Translations under genes and position numbers: made by a program
Notes under the pieces: generated by a model
What the model was told of the DNA's origin: nothing
The model's input: only the letters and a program-made list of their open reading frames with translations
Databases searched by the model: none
Assembly (NCBI GenBank): GCA_959347315.1
Contig: OY365817.1
Coordinates: 4,049,873 to 4,113,872 of the forward strand
DNA from: Bimastos eiseni
Lineage: Eukaryota > Annelida > Clitellata > Crassiclitellata > Lumbricidae
Direction: 5' to 3'
Length of the DNA: 64,000 nucleotides
Shown here: piece after piece, positions 21,061-32,735 of the stretch
Layout: each line of letters starts with the position of its first letter
Position numbering within the stretch: the first letter of the stretch is position 1

Positions 21061-22529
21061 CAGCCTAGATAGTCATAGATAGTTAGAGACCGGAAGAAAC
21101 AAATAGAGATAGAAGGAGACAGACAGATACATGTATAGACAGGAATTGGCAAGGAGGGTCAAAGATATTCAGCAATTGGTTAGCAGACAGCGAAGTATTT
21201 GAAAGAAGAAAAACGACGCATACTCGACAGAGACAGGCAGGCACACAGACAGACAGACATGGAGAAACGAGGTAGCGATGAAGAGATTCTTAGAGGTGCG
21301 GCTAGGTCATCGGGAAGCGGGTTGCCCAGAGCCGGAGGTTAAGTTTGTTCACTCAATATTCTTGTGCATTAGTTATCCGTCTGTCTGTCTGTCTGTCTAT
21401 CTGTCCGCCGTTGTGCATGTGTATCCGTCCGTCTTTCTCTCAGTGTCTTTCTCTCCGAGTGAGACCGTGATGCAAGTACATGTATCTGTCTATATTTCTC
21501 TCAGTCTGTCTGTATGTCTGCCTGCCTGTCGGTGAATATCTGTCTGTCTGTCTTTCTGACTGCATGTATGTCTGTCCATCCGTCTGCCTGCCAGACATGC
21601 ATACAAATCGATAGACTAGTAGATAGACTGCTTACCTTTCTCTCAGTCTGTCTGTCTATATGTTTGTCTTTCTCTCAGTCTTTCCTTCCATCTGTCTGTC
21701 TGTCTGCCTGTCTGTCTGACTGTATATATGTCTGTCTATCTGTCTGCCTGCATGCCAGACATGCATATAGACCGATAGACTGATAGACAGAATGACAGTC
21801 AGAGTAACTTTCTCTCAGTCTGCCTGTCTCTCTGTCTGTCTGTCTTTCTGCCAGTCTTTCCCTCCATCTGTCTGTCTGACTGTCTGTCTTGTCTATCTGT
21901 CTGTCTGTTTGTCTGTATGTCTCTCAGGATGTCTGTCTAAGTATGCCTCTGTGTAGAATGGTGACCTTGGGGCATGTAAGTCGATGACCCTGGTTGGACT
22001 AAAACGCAAAGCTTTCGAATAAAATCCGTTGACCAGTGAAACGGATTAACATCGAGACATTCGTGTCATCCATTATTCATGACGACATCCGATTATATCA
22101 CCTCCCGCACATCGCTAGTTCTCTGTCTGCGTATGTGTGTCTGTGTTTGTCTGTCTGTCTCTGGTTTTGTTTGTCTGCATTGCGGTCTTTCTCCTGTCAC
22201 TGTGTGTCTAATCTTTCTGTTCATTCTCTCCGTGTAGTCTCATTGTGGGTAGGTCTTTCTATCCGTCTGCTTGTCTCTCCATCTGCCTGTCAGTCTCTAG
22301 GTCGATCTGTCCGTTCTTACTTGATTATGTATTCTTTTGTCCTGATTTCAATTTTTGTCGCTGTCATTGTGAGTCGTGGTTTCGTGGTCCATTGTTTCGC
22401 GTTTGTTTCGTTGTCTTTGTCTTTTTTCTTTCTGTCTGTGCATTCAACTTCCGGTGTTTCATTCCGATCAACTTCTTCGCTTTCTATCCCTCACGTTAAT
22501 GTCTCCTTTCTTCTTATCTCATCAAATCT
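21061..22529. repeat. TCTG/CAGA microsatellite field
   Basis: ACAGACAG at 21231-21260, then long TCTGTCTG stretches at 21375-21940. A composite block (TCTCAGTCTGTC..TCTGCCTGC..GACATGCATA..ATCGATAGAC) occurs twice, near 21500-21615 and 21640-21780. 22100-22440 is TCTG-rich and decayed. No gene. Confidence 0.8.
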
Positions 22530-23302
22530 GACCAGACCTGGCCTCATGTGATCTGATCTGACCTCATGTGATCTGATCTGATCTGACCTCATGTGACCTC
22601 ATCTGACCTTATGTGATCTGATCCAACCTTATATGATCTGATCTGACCTCATGTGATCTGATCTGACCTCACGTGATCTGATCAGACCTCATGCGATCTG
22701 ATCTGACCTCATGTGATCTGATCTGACCTCATGTGATCTGATCTGATCTGACCTCATGTGACCTCATCTGACCTTATGTGATCTGATCCAACCTTATATG
22801 ATCTGATCTGACCTCATGTGATCTGATCTGACCTCATGTGATCTGATCTGATCTGACCTCATGTGACCTCATCTGACCTTATGTGATCTGATCCAACCTT
22901 ATATGATCTGATCTGACCTCATGTGATCTGATCTGACCTCACGTGATCTGATCAGACCTCATGCGATCTGATCTGACCTCATGTGATCTGATCTGACCTC
23001 ATGTGATCTGATCTGATCTGACCTCATGTGACCTCATCTGACCTTATGTGATCTGATCCAACCTTATATGATCTGATCTGACCTCATGTGATCTGATCTG
23101 ACCTCATGTGATCTGATCTGACCTCACGTGATCTGATCAGACCTCATGCGATCTGATCTGACCTCATGTGATCTGATCTGACCTCATGTGATCTGACCTC
23201 ATGTGATCTGATCTGACTTCATATGACCTCATGTGATCTGATCTGACCTCATGCGATCTGATTTGACCTCATGTGATTAGATCTGACCTCATGTGATCTG
23301 AT
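22530..23302. repeat. 20-bp minisatellite with ~165-bp higher-order repeat, left part
   Basis: Variants of TGATCTGATCTGACCTCATG follow one another. A distinctive segment (ACCTCATCTGACCTTATGTG with CCAACCTTATATG) recurs at about 22596, 22761, 22866 and 23031. The spacings are 165, 105 and 165 bases, so one unit has lost 60 bases. Variants include CACGTG and CATGTG. A SINE interrupts the array on its right. Confidence 0.9.
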
Positions 23303-23525
23303 GGTGTGGCACAGTGTCCGATCGGTTGGAGCGGTAACACGTAACGTTCAGTGTGTGCTGAGTGTGCGAGTTTGTGCCGCGTCAGAGGAATCACTGTGTA
23401 GGGACCTTGAGCAAGTCCTTCGCGCACCATTGCTCTGCAGTGCAACTGCAATTGCGCCGTCGAGGCGTGTGCACTTCTGAGCAAAAGATGTAGGAAGTAG
23501 GGCGATATCAAATTTCGGTAATAAG
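23303..23525 (+). repeat. tRNA-derived SINE, copy 2, inserted in the minisatellite
   Basis: GTGTGGCACAGTGTCCGATC, CGGTTGGAGCGG, then CACTGTGTAGGGACCTTGAG, AAGTCC, TGCAGTGCAACTGCAATTGC, GTCGAGGCGTGTGCACTTCT and GGGCGATATCAAATTTCGG. It is closely similar to the copy at 17150-17400; the B box here is mutated (GAGTTTGTGCC). Minisatellite units flank it on both sides. Confidence 0.85.
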
Positions 23526-24070
23526 AATGCGATCTGATCTCATGCGGTCTGATCTGACCTCATGTGATCTGATCTGACCTGATTTGATTTGATCTGATCT
23601 GAACGTACCTGACCTTACCTAACTTGATATAAGGACTTCGAAAGCGCCGTGATGATCAACTTGAAGTCATACAGCGATCGAGACTAAATTCCATGTCTAA
23701 TCCTGGAGATGATAGAAGCCATGGGAGCCAGAGAGAGAGCATGACGGTTTATATATGGAACTTGAAAGAGATGATGAGTCTCAGCTTTGGCCTCTAGGAC
23801 TCTAGTGACATCACGGAACTAAAAGAGAGAAGGATACAGAGAACCAATTCCAAGGCCTCCGAACAGCCACGCAGGAAGACAGACGACGAGACGAATAGAT
23901 TGCTCCTCTCCCTCTCTTTCGTCCTCCGTCCGGACATTTCCTGACTCATTCGGTTCATCTTTCCTTCATTCGTTCATTTGTTCATTTTTTTCTTCGTTCG
24001 TTCATTCTTTATTCGTCCATTTGTTCATTCTTCCGTTCTTTAGTTCGTTCGTATACGTTTCGTCTCTTCT
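23526..24070. repeat. Right end of the 20-bp minisatellite, then unassigned sequence and a TTCG/TTCA run
   Basis: GCGATCTGATCTCATGCGG-type units continue to about 23615 and fade. The next 320 bases show no gene. A TTCGTTCATTC-type microsatellite runs into the gap. Confidence 0.7.
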
Positions 24071-24270
24071 NNNNNNNNNNNNNNNNNNNNNNNNNNNNNN
24101 NNNNNNNNNNNNNNNNNNNNNNNNNNNNNNNNNNNNNNNNNNNNNNNNNNNNNNNNNNNNNNNNNNNNNNNNNNNNNNNNNNNNNNNNNNNNNNNNNNNN
24201 NNNNNNNNNNNNNNNNNNNNNNNNNNNNNNNNNNNNNNNNNNNNNNNNNNNNNNNNNNNNNNNNNNNNNN
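24071..24270. other. Assembly gap (200 N)
   Basis: Exactly 200 undetermined bases, probably a placeholder length, starting inside a TTCG/TTCA microsatellite. Sequence, including a possible Ig exon, may be missing here. Confidence 1.
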
Positions 24271-24417
24271 TACCATCCACCTAAATACATTATACATGTA
24301 CATGTTTTGGGCAAATAAATCAATTATACGCACCTTGTTTCATACATTTTGACTTTTGATAGGCTGATCCTAATAGCAAATAGTGCTTATATCTGTTATA
24401 GATAGCCTGACTTAGTC
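24271..24417. other. Short unassigned stretch between gap and piggyBac relic
   Basis: AT-rich, nothing recognised. Confidence 0.4.
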
Positions 24418-25280
24418 TTAACACTTTGACCGCTGACACATTTATTAGCCAGGCGCGGCAAATATAGACTTAGACCTAAAGTTAGAAATTTTGCTTTTCA
24501 TGTTTTTCTGCATTCTTTTGGTTGAAGAATTAAAAATAACTTCCTTTTGTGCGTTTGCGTAAATGCCACACCGTAGGATTCTGAGTTTGAAACTGTTCGA
24601 AGCATTGTTCTGGACAGAGAGTAGGCAAGTGTTGCAGAAAATACACGTTTCATTGCGTCTTCGAGGCTTGGTATAAACCACACGCTTCCTTTTTGGTTGC
24701 AGTTGATACATGTAGGATAACATTCGATTCGTGAGGAGATAAAAAATCTCGTCATGAGCAGTAAATAGTTCAAGGAAAGACTAGGCCACGGCCTCAGCAA
24801 ACTCTTGTTAGCATGTAACACAATCTATAGAAACCACCATTTGTACATTCGCTAGGCAAAATAAATTCCACAGATCATTTTAATTATCCTGACAATATCC
24901 TAACATATACTGACAACTACCCATTCTTTTTCACATATTATTATGTTTTATTTATTTTGTTTACCGCAAAACACGATGTAAGAAATACTTCTTACATTGT
25001 GCCGCAATTCTAAAAACTAAGATGGCCGACGTCATCAAACACACATCATTCATTCTGTTTGTAGTCACTCTGTCAGTGTCAGAAATAGTCTAATAATCTT
25101 ACAGGCATTCAGTACGTAGCAGCACATGTCCATTATCATTTATACGCAATAGGAAATATTTCTGCCACGCTGAATGACCTCTGAGCGGCAGTTACTTTTG
25201 GGACGTGTATACACGTCCCTAGCGTCCCAGCGAACCAAATTTGGGACGTGTATACACGTCCCTAGCGGTCAACGTGTTAA
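24418..25280 (-). mobile_element. piggyBac-type transposon relic with TTAA duplications
   Basis: TTAA at 24418-24421 and 25277-25280 bounds inverted ends CACTTTGACCGCT (left) and AGCGGTCAACGTG (right). TTAA targets are diagnostic of piggyBac. On the minus strand at about 24600-24720, two overlapping frames give YPTCINCNQKG and RKRVVYTKPRRRNETCIFCN, TCLLS. This resembles the cysteine-rich zinc-binding C-terminus of piggyBac transposases (R-K-R-C..C....RR+ET...C..C), broken by frameshifts. The DDD catalytic core is absent, so it is a deletion derivative. A 20-bp perfect palindrome occurs twice near the right end (25200-25219 and 25243-25262). Confidence 0.8.
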
Positions 25281-25650
25281 GTTATATAAATTGATAAATT
25301 GATTTGGAGGTCCGACGACTCCTCTTGATGAGAAATCTAATCAGTGCTTAGAAGCCCCTTGAATCGCCTCTTGTGTCATTGTCATAAGATGACGACGCAA
25401 TCCCAGGAGTATTGTCCTGACCTATCAATAGATGTCATGACACATTATATCATCTATTGTTATCTGACACTTTCACAAAAACTCACTGAGACAGACAGTC
25501 GTTAAGAAAGACAACAAGACAAACTTAGAGATAGATAGGGGTACAGACAGACAGACAGACAGAAAGAAAGACCGACAGACATGCAGGAAAATTGCAGACA
25601 GACAGAATGGCGAAGCTTAACTTCCTCTTGTGGTTGCAATTTTTTTATAG
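25281..25650. other. Intronic sequence with a short ACAGACAG run
   Basis: Holds (CAGA)n at about 25541-25580 and ends in the TTTTTTTATAG acceptor of the next exon. Nothing else recognised. Confidence 0.4.
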
Positions 25651-25803
25651 TGATGATGATGATCCTGTATGTTTGGCAGAGTGAAAGTGAGGTCCTGATG
25701 GTGCTCTGGATTGGCAAGGTGTCTGCTAAGCATCTTGGTACCTATATCTTCGAAGCGCAGAACGACCTTGGCGTCGAAAGACACAAACTGGAACTACACC
25801 AAG
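25651..25803 (+). CDS. Ig-superfamily exon, C-terminal half of an Ig domain
   Basis: Encodes SESEVLMVLWIGKVSAKHLG, TYIFEAQNDLG and VERHKLELHQ. The pattern L.I..V...-L-G-x-Y-x-F-x-A-x-N-x-x-G is the E-F-G strand region of I-set Ig domains, with phenylalanine-glutamate-alanine where the F-strand cysteine usually sits. The donor GTGAGA is at 25804. Two acceptors compete: ATAG at 25650 gives a phase 1-1, 153-base exon matching the other Ig exons; GGCAG at 25679 gives phase 0. I prefer the first for phase consistency. The N-terminal half of this domain was not found. It may lie in or near the gap, so it is unclear whether this belongs to the same gene as 4729-16280. Confidence 0.65.
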
Positions 25804-26395
25804 GTGAGAGGAACACAATGACGCAAGGAAAATATTTCCATTTTGCATAATATACAGGAACGTGAGGTATTGGTTTTGGTGGATTAGTATTAAGTTTTTT
25901 TTATATACATGCCTTGAGTATTGGAATCAATGGACAGTATGTGTTAAATTCATGGAATGGTATACTTGCAGTTTTTCCACATTTTCTGCACATAATCTAA
26001 AGATGGGAAACTTTGATTTGATGACGTATTGTTCACAATATTTCCATTTTGTGCGCAACATTTTCCGACGGAATCCATTGATTTGGTTGAATTGTATTCT
26101 GATTTTTTTTTCAATTTCTGTGCAGTTAATCCTTTTTCCGTCTTTGCATAAGACACTATATGAACGCGGCTTTGATTTCACGGAATAGCATTCACAGTAT
26201 TTGAACATTTGCGCGTTGAATCTACCGACTGTGGCGTTGATTCCGTTGGAATAGTCTTCCGAATGTCGAGTTCTTGTGTGGACTGAGTAGTGGACGGTTG
26301 GAAAGCGCTGATTCGGTGGAATAATTCGGTTTATTTGTGTCGCTGTGTACTGCAACTACACACAACGCATCTGCATCCATCGACTTTCGTTCATA
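25804..26395. other. AT-rich sequence, no gene recognised
   Basis: TTTTGTGC-like words and (T)n runs; a 108-codon plus frame (25862-26188) has biased composition and no domain. Confidence 0.4.
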
Positions 26396-26635
26396 GGAGG
26401 AGGAGGAGTCTCTTCTCTCTCCACTCCTCTCTTTTCTTGTCTACTCTTCCCTTCTCTTATCGTCTCCTCTCCTCTCTTCTATTCTATTCTCCACTCTCCT
26501 CTCCTCGCTTCTCTTCTCTCTTCTCCTATCTTCTCTCCTCTCTTCTCTTCTCTTTTCTTCTCTTCTCTTCTCTTCTCTTTTCTTCTCTTCTCTTCTCTTC
26601 TCTTTTCTTCTCTCCTATCCTGTCCTCTTCTCTTC
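26396..26635. repeat. Polypyrimidine (TTCTC)n tract
   Basis: About 230 bases almost free of purines on the plus strand, largely TTCTC pentanucleotides. The serine/leucine-rich frames are artefacts. It is a candidate triplex-forming mirror repeat. Confidence 0.9.
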
Positions 26636-28215
26636 CGAGCGAAGCATCGACGACGCAGTCAATGCAGTTTCTCTTCTTCGAAACGAATGTCAATATTGAT
26701 TGGCGATGGAACGACGTCGCCGGGTTCGTTTCAATTGACGTCCTCTGGGGTGGGTGGACTGTTGGGTAGGGGACTGTGGGGAAGGGTGTGGTAGGGCAGA
26801 GGTCGACGCCGGAATGAACAGCATCGTAGTAGGTGATGTCTGAATACTAGGAGACACTTGTGTCCTTGAGCTAAGCTGGTCTTTGTCGTACCACACAATG
26901 CACGGGCGGTTTAAGATGAGTTGTTTGTGGTTGCGACGACTTCATTTTCATGATCTCGGCGTATGAAGGCTGGCGGCCAGTCCCTTCCCTCGCCGTCAGA
27001 TCTTCTCCTATCGACAGTGTAGGCCTAGTCGTTATTCCCGAATTGGATTAGTGGACAACAGTCTCGACACATATCTTCTCTGGCGGGCATTTGAAACCCT
27101 CGTTGACTTCGGAGCTGATGGTGAGAAAAAACGGAATCCTTGTGTGTAGTGTTGCAAGTCAATTGAAAGAGATGAGAACTAATTAAGGTTCCGAATCAAC
27201 GATAGCTTTGTAGAATTTTTGTGCTTCGGAAGATTTCCTCCAGCTGTGTGGTAGCATTGAACAGTGAGTTCAAAAGCATTGAATCTGCCAACGAGAACAT
27301 CTTTCTGATAATCTAACAAGGTTTTTGGTGGAGTGTAGGGCAATTTGAAGTCAATTTACCCCAGACAAGTGTTTCTAAGCGACTTAATAGTGTCCAGTCC
27401 TAAGTGTTTGCGAGCGCTACGTCGAGTCGGACGGGTTGTCGAGGTCTGAACGCAAAGAAGCCTTTGAGATGGCTTGCATTTAGGACGAGAGAGAGAGCGA
27501 GGGCGACAGAGAGATAGAGAGAGGGAGGGAGGGATAGAGGGGGAGAGTTTGGCAGGAGGGCACTGCAGGGTGGATCGCCGTAGGAATACTTTATCAGACG
27601 TCGATTTAAATTGGACTGGAATCCCTATGGGTGATGGAGAGACAGGAGGAGGAGAGTGGTGGAGCTGGTCATGATCGTTGACAATGGTCTAAATATAAAG
27701 AAGTTCTCTTGGCAGAGCTTGCAATCGCTCTGATGGCTATAGATTGAGTTGAGCAACGACGATTGGTTGGGACACACGGGGGGGACGACCAACGACCGGT
27801 TGGTAATTGTGACGTATACATCATCAACATCCTCCTCCTCCTCTTCTTCCTGAGACGGTTACGGTGTTGGAGGCACCTTCAACAAGTCCTTCACTTACTA
27901 CAACTGCTCACTGCTTTCGATTTGGAGGATTTGCTCATTAGATAGTGGTGCTTGATAAATGCATAACAGTAATAATATTATATATTAATGGTGTTAATAT
28001 TACTACTTAATTTAAACAAATAAAAAATTGAATACAATTTGTGAACTTATAGTAATAATGATTATGATAATGTTAATATTATTAGTATTAATATTAATAC
28101 TTTATTTAAACAAATAAAAAACGAAAAGCAATTTATAAAAAAATAGAAATAATGATAATAGTAATATTAATATATATATACATTTTTGAATATGTATATA
28201 ATTAAAAATTAACAG
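26636..28215. other. Unassigned region
   Basis: Contains a complex, GC-balanced part (26640-27960) with several short frames but no recognisable domain: 26690-26896 minus is Pro/Ser/Thr-rich, and 27763-27945 plus has a short hydrophobic run. A GA patch (27488-27545) and AT-rich trinucleotide sequence (27960-28215) follow. Unrecognised exons are possible. Confidence 0.3.
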
Positions 28216-28224
28216 TAATATAGT

Positions 28225-28266
<42 letters not shown>

Positions 28267-28345
28267 CGACGACGACGACGATGATGATGATGATGATGGC
28301 GGTGGGGTGATGATGATGATGATGATGAAGATGATGACTAGTCTG
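28216..28345. repeat. (GAT)n/(GAC)n microsatellite
   Basis: Runs of GAT with a short GAC insert and a GGCGGTGGGG interruption. The poly-Met and poly-Ser frames are artefacts. Confidence 0.95.
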
Positions 28346-28439
28346 TTCTTGTATAGTCTGTTTTGTGTGTTTTGTGTGTATGTAGAGTTGTCAGCTGAGT
28401 TGCATTCCATGTATGTTGGATCTGGATTTGCTGGAGCGA

Positions 28440-28665
28440 TGCGTTCAAACGTTTCATTCGTCACTGCCATCGTTCTATTCGCTGTGGCTGCGTTGACGGC
28501 TCATGATGCTGCTGCTGCTGATGATGACGATGACGATGATGTGGCAGCGGTTGCAGAGGATGCTGGCGATTGTATGGACGCAGTGGCAAGGGGCCATGTG
28601 GAGGATGCTAGGAGGAGGAGGAGGAGGAAGTGGAGGAAGTGGAGGACGACAGGGACTGGCCTCTG
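28440..28665 (+). CDS. Possible signal-peptide-bearing first exon (weak)
   Basis: ATG at 28440 opens MRSNVSFVTAIVLFAVAALT followed by AHDAAAA. That is one basic residue, a hydrophobic core of about 14 residues and small residues at a plausible cleavage site. The frame then enters an Asp-rich run and Arg-rich sequence derived from GAT and GGA repeats. No downstream partner exon was found, and the flanks are microsatellite, so this may be chance. Confidence 0.2.
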
Positions 28666-28983
28666 AATGGGTCCTTCTGGTGGTGTTCATGGGACTGTAT
28701 AGGAGAAGGAGGAGGAAGAGGAGGAGGAGAAGGAGAAAGTCGTTCAATTGCGCGATGAAACTGAGAGAGAGAGAGAGAGGCAGAGAGAGAGGCAGAGAGA
28801 AGAGGATAGATGAGTGGGTGGTAGAAGGGAAGGAAAGAAGTGAAGTGAAGAAAGGTGGAATGAGAAAGGGGCAGGAACATAGAAGAGAGACAGAGACAGA
28901 TTAGAGATAGGCAGAAGAGAAACACAAAGGGAGAGTTGGGCACATAGGGAAATAGTGAGAGATAAGACAGTTACTATTGGGAC

Positions 28984-29073
<90 letters not shown>

Positions 29074-29100
29074 AGTGACAGAAACAAACAGAGAGCTCAC
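28600..29100. repeat. GGA-rich tract followed by a long (GA)n
   Basis: 28605-28740 is GGAGGAGGAAG-type; 28762-29075 is GA-rich, with nearly pure (GA)n at 28981-29075. Long frames on both strands are shadows. Confidence 0.95.
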
Positions 29101-31800
29101 TGAGTGATAAACGAGGATTATACGATTTGTGAAGTCGTTGGAGGGAGTGATCAGGGGTGGATATAGACAGGAACAGCGCCGTTCAGAAAGAGTAGAAGGC
29201 AAGACATTAGAAGACAGATTGCATGTTGGCGGATGACTGACTGAATGGCTGACAATTGAGACCAAAGGATACACAGATAGGGGCAGTTAAGGGTTAGAGA
29301 GAGAAGACAAAATGCTCGGACAATTAAACAGGAGCGTTGGTGGAATCGAGGTCAATACTACAGAGTCAAAGAAAGAAGAGACAATCGCCTTCACGCCGGT
29401 CGGTCGCTGTGACAACGTCCGACAGTTAAAACGTCCGCCGTCGCCATGGCATCGCTGATAATCCTGACTACTATGACAGTCACTGTCATCATGAAACCGC
29501 GTCGCGACATCGTGGGAACAATGTCTGTTCATGGGACTGGACCTAAGAATGGATTGAAAGCATTTCATGGTGTTTTGAATAGATCCGTATATGAGGCAGT
29601 TGAAGAACTGTTCTCAATTTCACCTTTGTTGAACTTAACTTATTTGATATAAACAGAACTTAATCTTGCCTATCCTCGTCGTCAAAATTCTTTCTAGTTT
29701 ATCTGCTGAATTGCCATATAGCCTGCCTGGCTTAGTCAATTGACTCCTTTCCTCATAGATCTGCTACGATCAATTATTGCCTCTAAGCAGAAGATGTATC
29801 GCTCTTCGTAGTCTTCTTCCACTCTCCCTTTCAGGTACAAGAACCCATTAGTGCCCAAAGCTGTAAAAATGAACAAGTAACAGTTTCAATTAACTCGATT
29901 AGCCTACATACTGCAACAGCTGATTTAATTAATAATACCTGCAACAACATTTATTGGTACCTACTTAAACATTTCGTGACCTGTGAATTCTACAAGTGTA
30001 GGTCCATGTCCAGTTTCTAAAATTCCGAGAAAAACTAGGGAAAACTAGGCACTGTTTTTTTTTAGTTTAACCCTATATTGCACATGCTTTTGTTTTTGGC
30101 TGAAAAAATATATGTGGTAGTAAACGCATATTGCAAGCAATTGGCACTTTGAAAAGTACAGATTATTCACAGAATTTGTATATTTGAAGAAAGAATGGCC
30201 TTGACCAATTGGTAACAGAATGCAATAGCCACAGATCTAACTGGTTGAAAATTGGTGACAAGATGCACTGATTGGAGAAGCAGTGCCTCACCGTTTGGTA
30301 ACAAGGTGCGTAGTGACTAGAGCCTACACAAACTACATCATGGCCGACTATTGATGCCGTTTGGTAACTGCATGCAATTACATGTTTATATAATGAACTC
30401 ACTAAAATAGCAACCTATGAGATCACTGTACAACGTAATGCATTCTGAATTCTCACTGATTAAAATTTAATACTATTACGAGATTGTTCATGTTTAAACA
30501 TCATGAGAAAATGTTTAATTGTAGAAGATCTAACAATTTCCTAATTCAAGAAAAATGCTTCGCATGTGCATGCTGTTACCAATTGGTAATGTTTTTAAGA
30601 GCCGCAGGTGTATTTTGTAATCAAACGGCTGGTCCTACAAACGTATGGAAATTTCGGTTGTTAAACTGTCTAAGATGTTAATTAAAAGGGAATTTGAATA
30701 AAAATTGATCTGGCTATCCGTATGATTTTTTTCAGTTCTTGAAATTGTTAATTAATATCTTTACCGGGGATGCGAAGACGATGGTTTTCAGCGTTTTTTT
30801 TAATTTATGAAACATGTGACTTTAAAAATATTCGGGAATCACAACCATCATTTATTTACCATGATATTCTGTATTATGAAATTAGTTCCTATTACTTATA
30901 TTTGAGCAATGAAGCTACAGATCGTTACCTAACTTTCTACGACAGAATTTTTAATTATAATAACATGTAGATTAAAACGACTTTAAACTTGTCAATTTTA
31001 ACCCAGCAGAGATAGGAAAATTTTGTTGTATTGCTCGTCAATAGACCAGCATGCATCAGCGACCAAGATTCCTACTGCGCAAGCCAATATTGGCCATCTT
31101 CCTCTCTGTTAAAATCTTTCGGTTTCACCGCCTAGGACACGTTTTTGCATAGTTCTTTGCATAGAAAAAAATACCTTAGATAGGCATTGAACACCACATC
31201 ATGCAGCATAGAGGTTTATTTAGCACAGAAAAAACATTTTTGCAAGTGTTACCATTTGGTCACACAATGCAAATAAAGGGAATGAACGGAAAAATAAGAA
31301 ACTCGATGCAATATATCTTCACGCACAGTCTGTTCAGATTTCCTGTTACATCATATTTCTACATCAAGACGGATGTATGAGACGTTGCAGTAAACAAATC
31401 AACAATAAGTAGCCTATACTGTTGTATTTATGAGACATTGTTAGAAGGTTCGTGGATATATAGTAGCTAATAGGCATATGAATTGCTAAGGATTTTTGTA
31501 TTGATATAGGCTACCGCACTATATTCCAGCCAAGCGCATAGGGATGTAGGCCTATACTGTTGGCTCTCCAGCGTTCATTCAATGTTAAATCTCTCTCTTT
31601 TCGAAACTCAAGGACATACAAAACAAATACGCCAACTGCTACACCGTAAACACTTGTGATAACGGTATATTTGGAAGCAGGACATTATTTATGACAGATA
31701 GTTATCGGTGAAGATCTTTAAAATGACCTTTTGTATCTTTTGGTAATTTAACTTCTTCCAGCACTATACGTTACCTCCGTTTCTTCTTACAGAGATAATT
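29101..31800. other. No gene recognised; AT-rich with a degenerate ~43-bp repeat
   Basis: A short frame starts at 29446 with the favourable context GCCGTCGCCATGG (MASLIILTTMTVTVIMKPRR), but no domain or splice partner is seen. At 30209, 30252 and 30295 the motif TTGGTRACARRRTGC recurs every 43 bases, with further single copies at 30361 and about 31249. The remainder is AT-rich. Confidence 0.35.
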
Positions 31801-32540
31801 CATGGTGAATATCACGCCCATATGGAGTTGCCCTTAGCAGCCCATTATCCAACATTTGCAATATCAGACATTTGGGTGGGCGATTAGTGGGCTCGTTAGC
31901 TTGGGCTGCCTACATCAGGCCCATATGGGATTACGCTTAGCATCCCATTAACCAACTTTTGCAATGTCCGACTTTTGATGGGCAATGAATGGGCTCGTGG
32001 GCTGCTCCCATCACACCCATATAGGATTACGCTTCGAAGCCCAAAACCAACTTTTACAATATCAAATTTTTGGGTGGGCGATGAGTGGGCTTGTGGGCTT
32101 AGGCTGCCCACATCACGCCCAGATGGAATAACGCTTAGCAGCCCATTAACCAACCATTGTAATATCGAATTTTTGGGTGGGCGATGAGTGGGCCTGTGGG
32201 CTTGGGCTGCCCACATCACACCCATATGGAATTACGCTTAGCAGCCTTTTAACCAACATTTGCAATATATGACTTTGGGTGGGTGATTAGTGGGCTCGTG
32301 GGCTTGGGCTGCCTACATCGCGCCCAGATGGGATTACGCTTCACAGCCCATTAACCAACATATGCAATATCCAACCTTAGGGTGAGCGACGAGTGGGCTC
32401 AAGGGCTTGGGCTGCCCACATCACATCCATATGGGATTACGATTCGCAACCCATAAACCAACTTTTACAATATCCAATTTTTCGGTGGGCGATGAGTGGG
32501 CTCGTGGGCTTAGGCTGCCTACATCATGCCTAGATGGTAC
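31801..32540. repeat. 102-bp satellite, about seven copies
   Basis: Each unit carries GGATTACGCTTAGCAGCCCA, TTAACCAACTTTTGCAATAT, TTTGGGTGGGCGATGAGTGG and GCTCGTGGGCTTGGGCTGCC. TTACGCTT anchors fall at about 31931, 32027, 32129, 32232, 32334 and 32437, spaced 96-103 bases. Units are about 85 per cent alike by eye. No coding function is visible. Confidence 0.9.
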
Positions 32541-32735
32541 GAGAACCACTCTAAATATGAAGCAGTACGAACCACTGCTTCACGTATATAGCAATGCACC
32601 GTATATCAGGCTATACTCAAGCCCATTCATGTATCTGCATGCTATGCGCTGACTTACAAACGCCGATACGTCTTCCCTCCTATTCCAAAGTTGCAAGGCG
32701 CAACACTGTAAAAAAATGTACGTTAATGTAACACT
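32541..32735. other. Spacer between satellite and LINE
   Basis: Nothing recognised. Confidence 0.4.

Noticed and set aside
22530..23300. Regular spaced repeats resembling a CRISPR array
   Set aside because: No unique spacers; units are continuous variants of one 20-base word in a eukaryotic genome.
26690..26896. Pro/Ser/Thr-rich minus-strand frame as a receptor tail
   Set aside because: Low-complexity composition only; no splice partner or domain.
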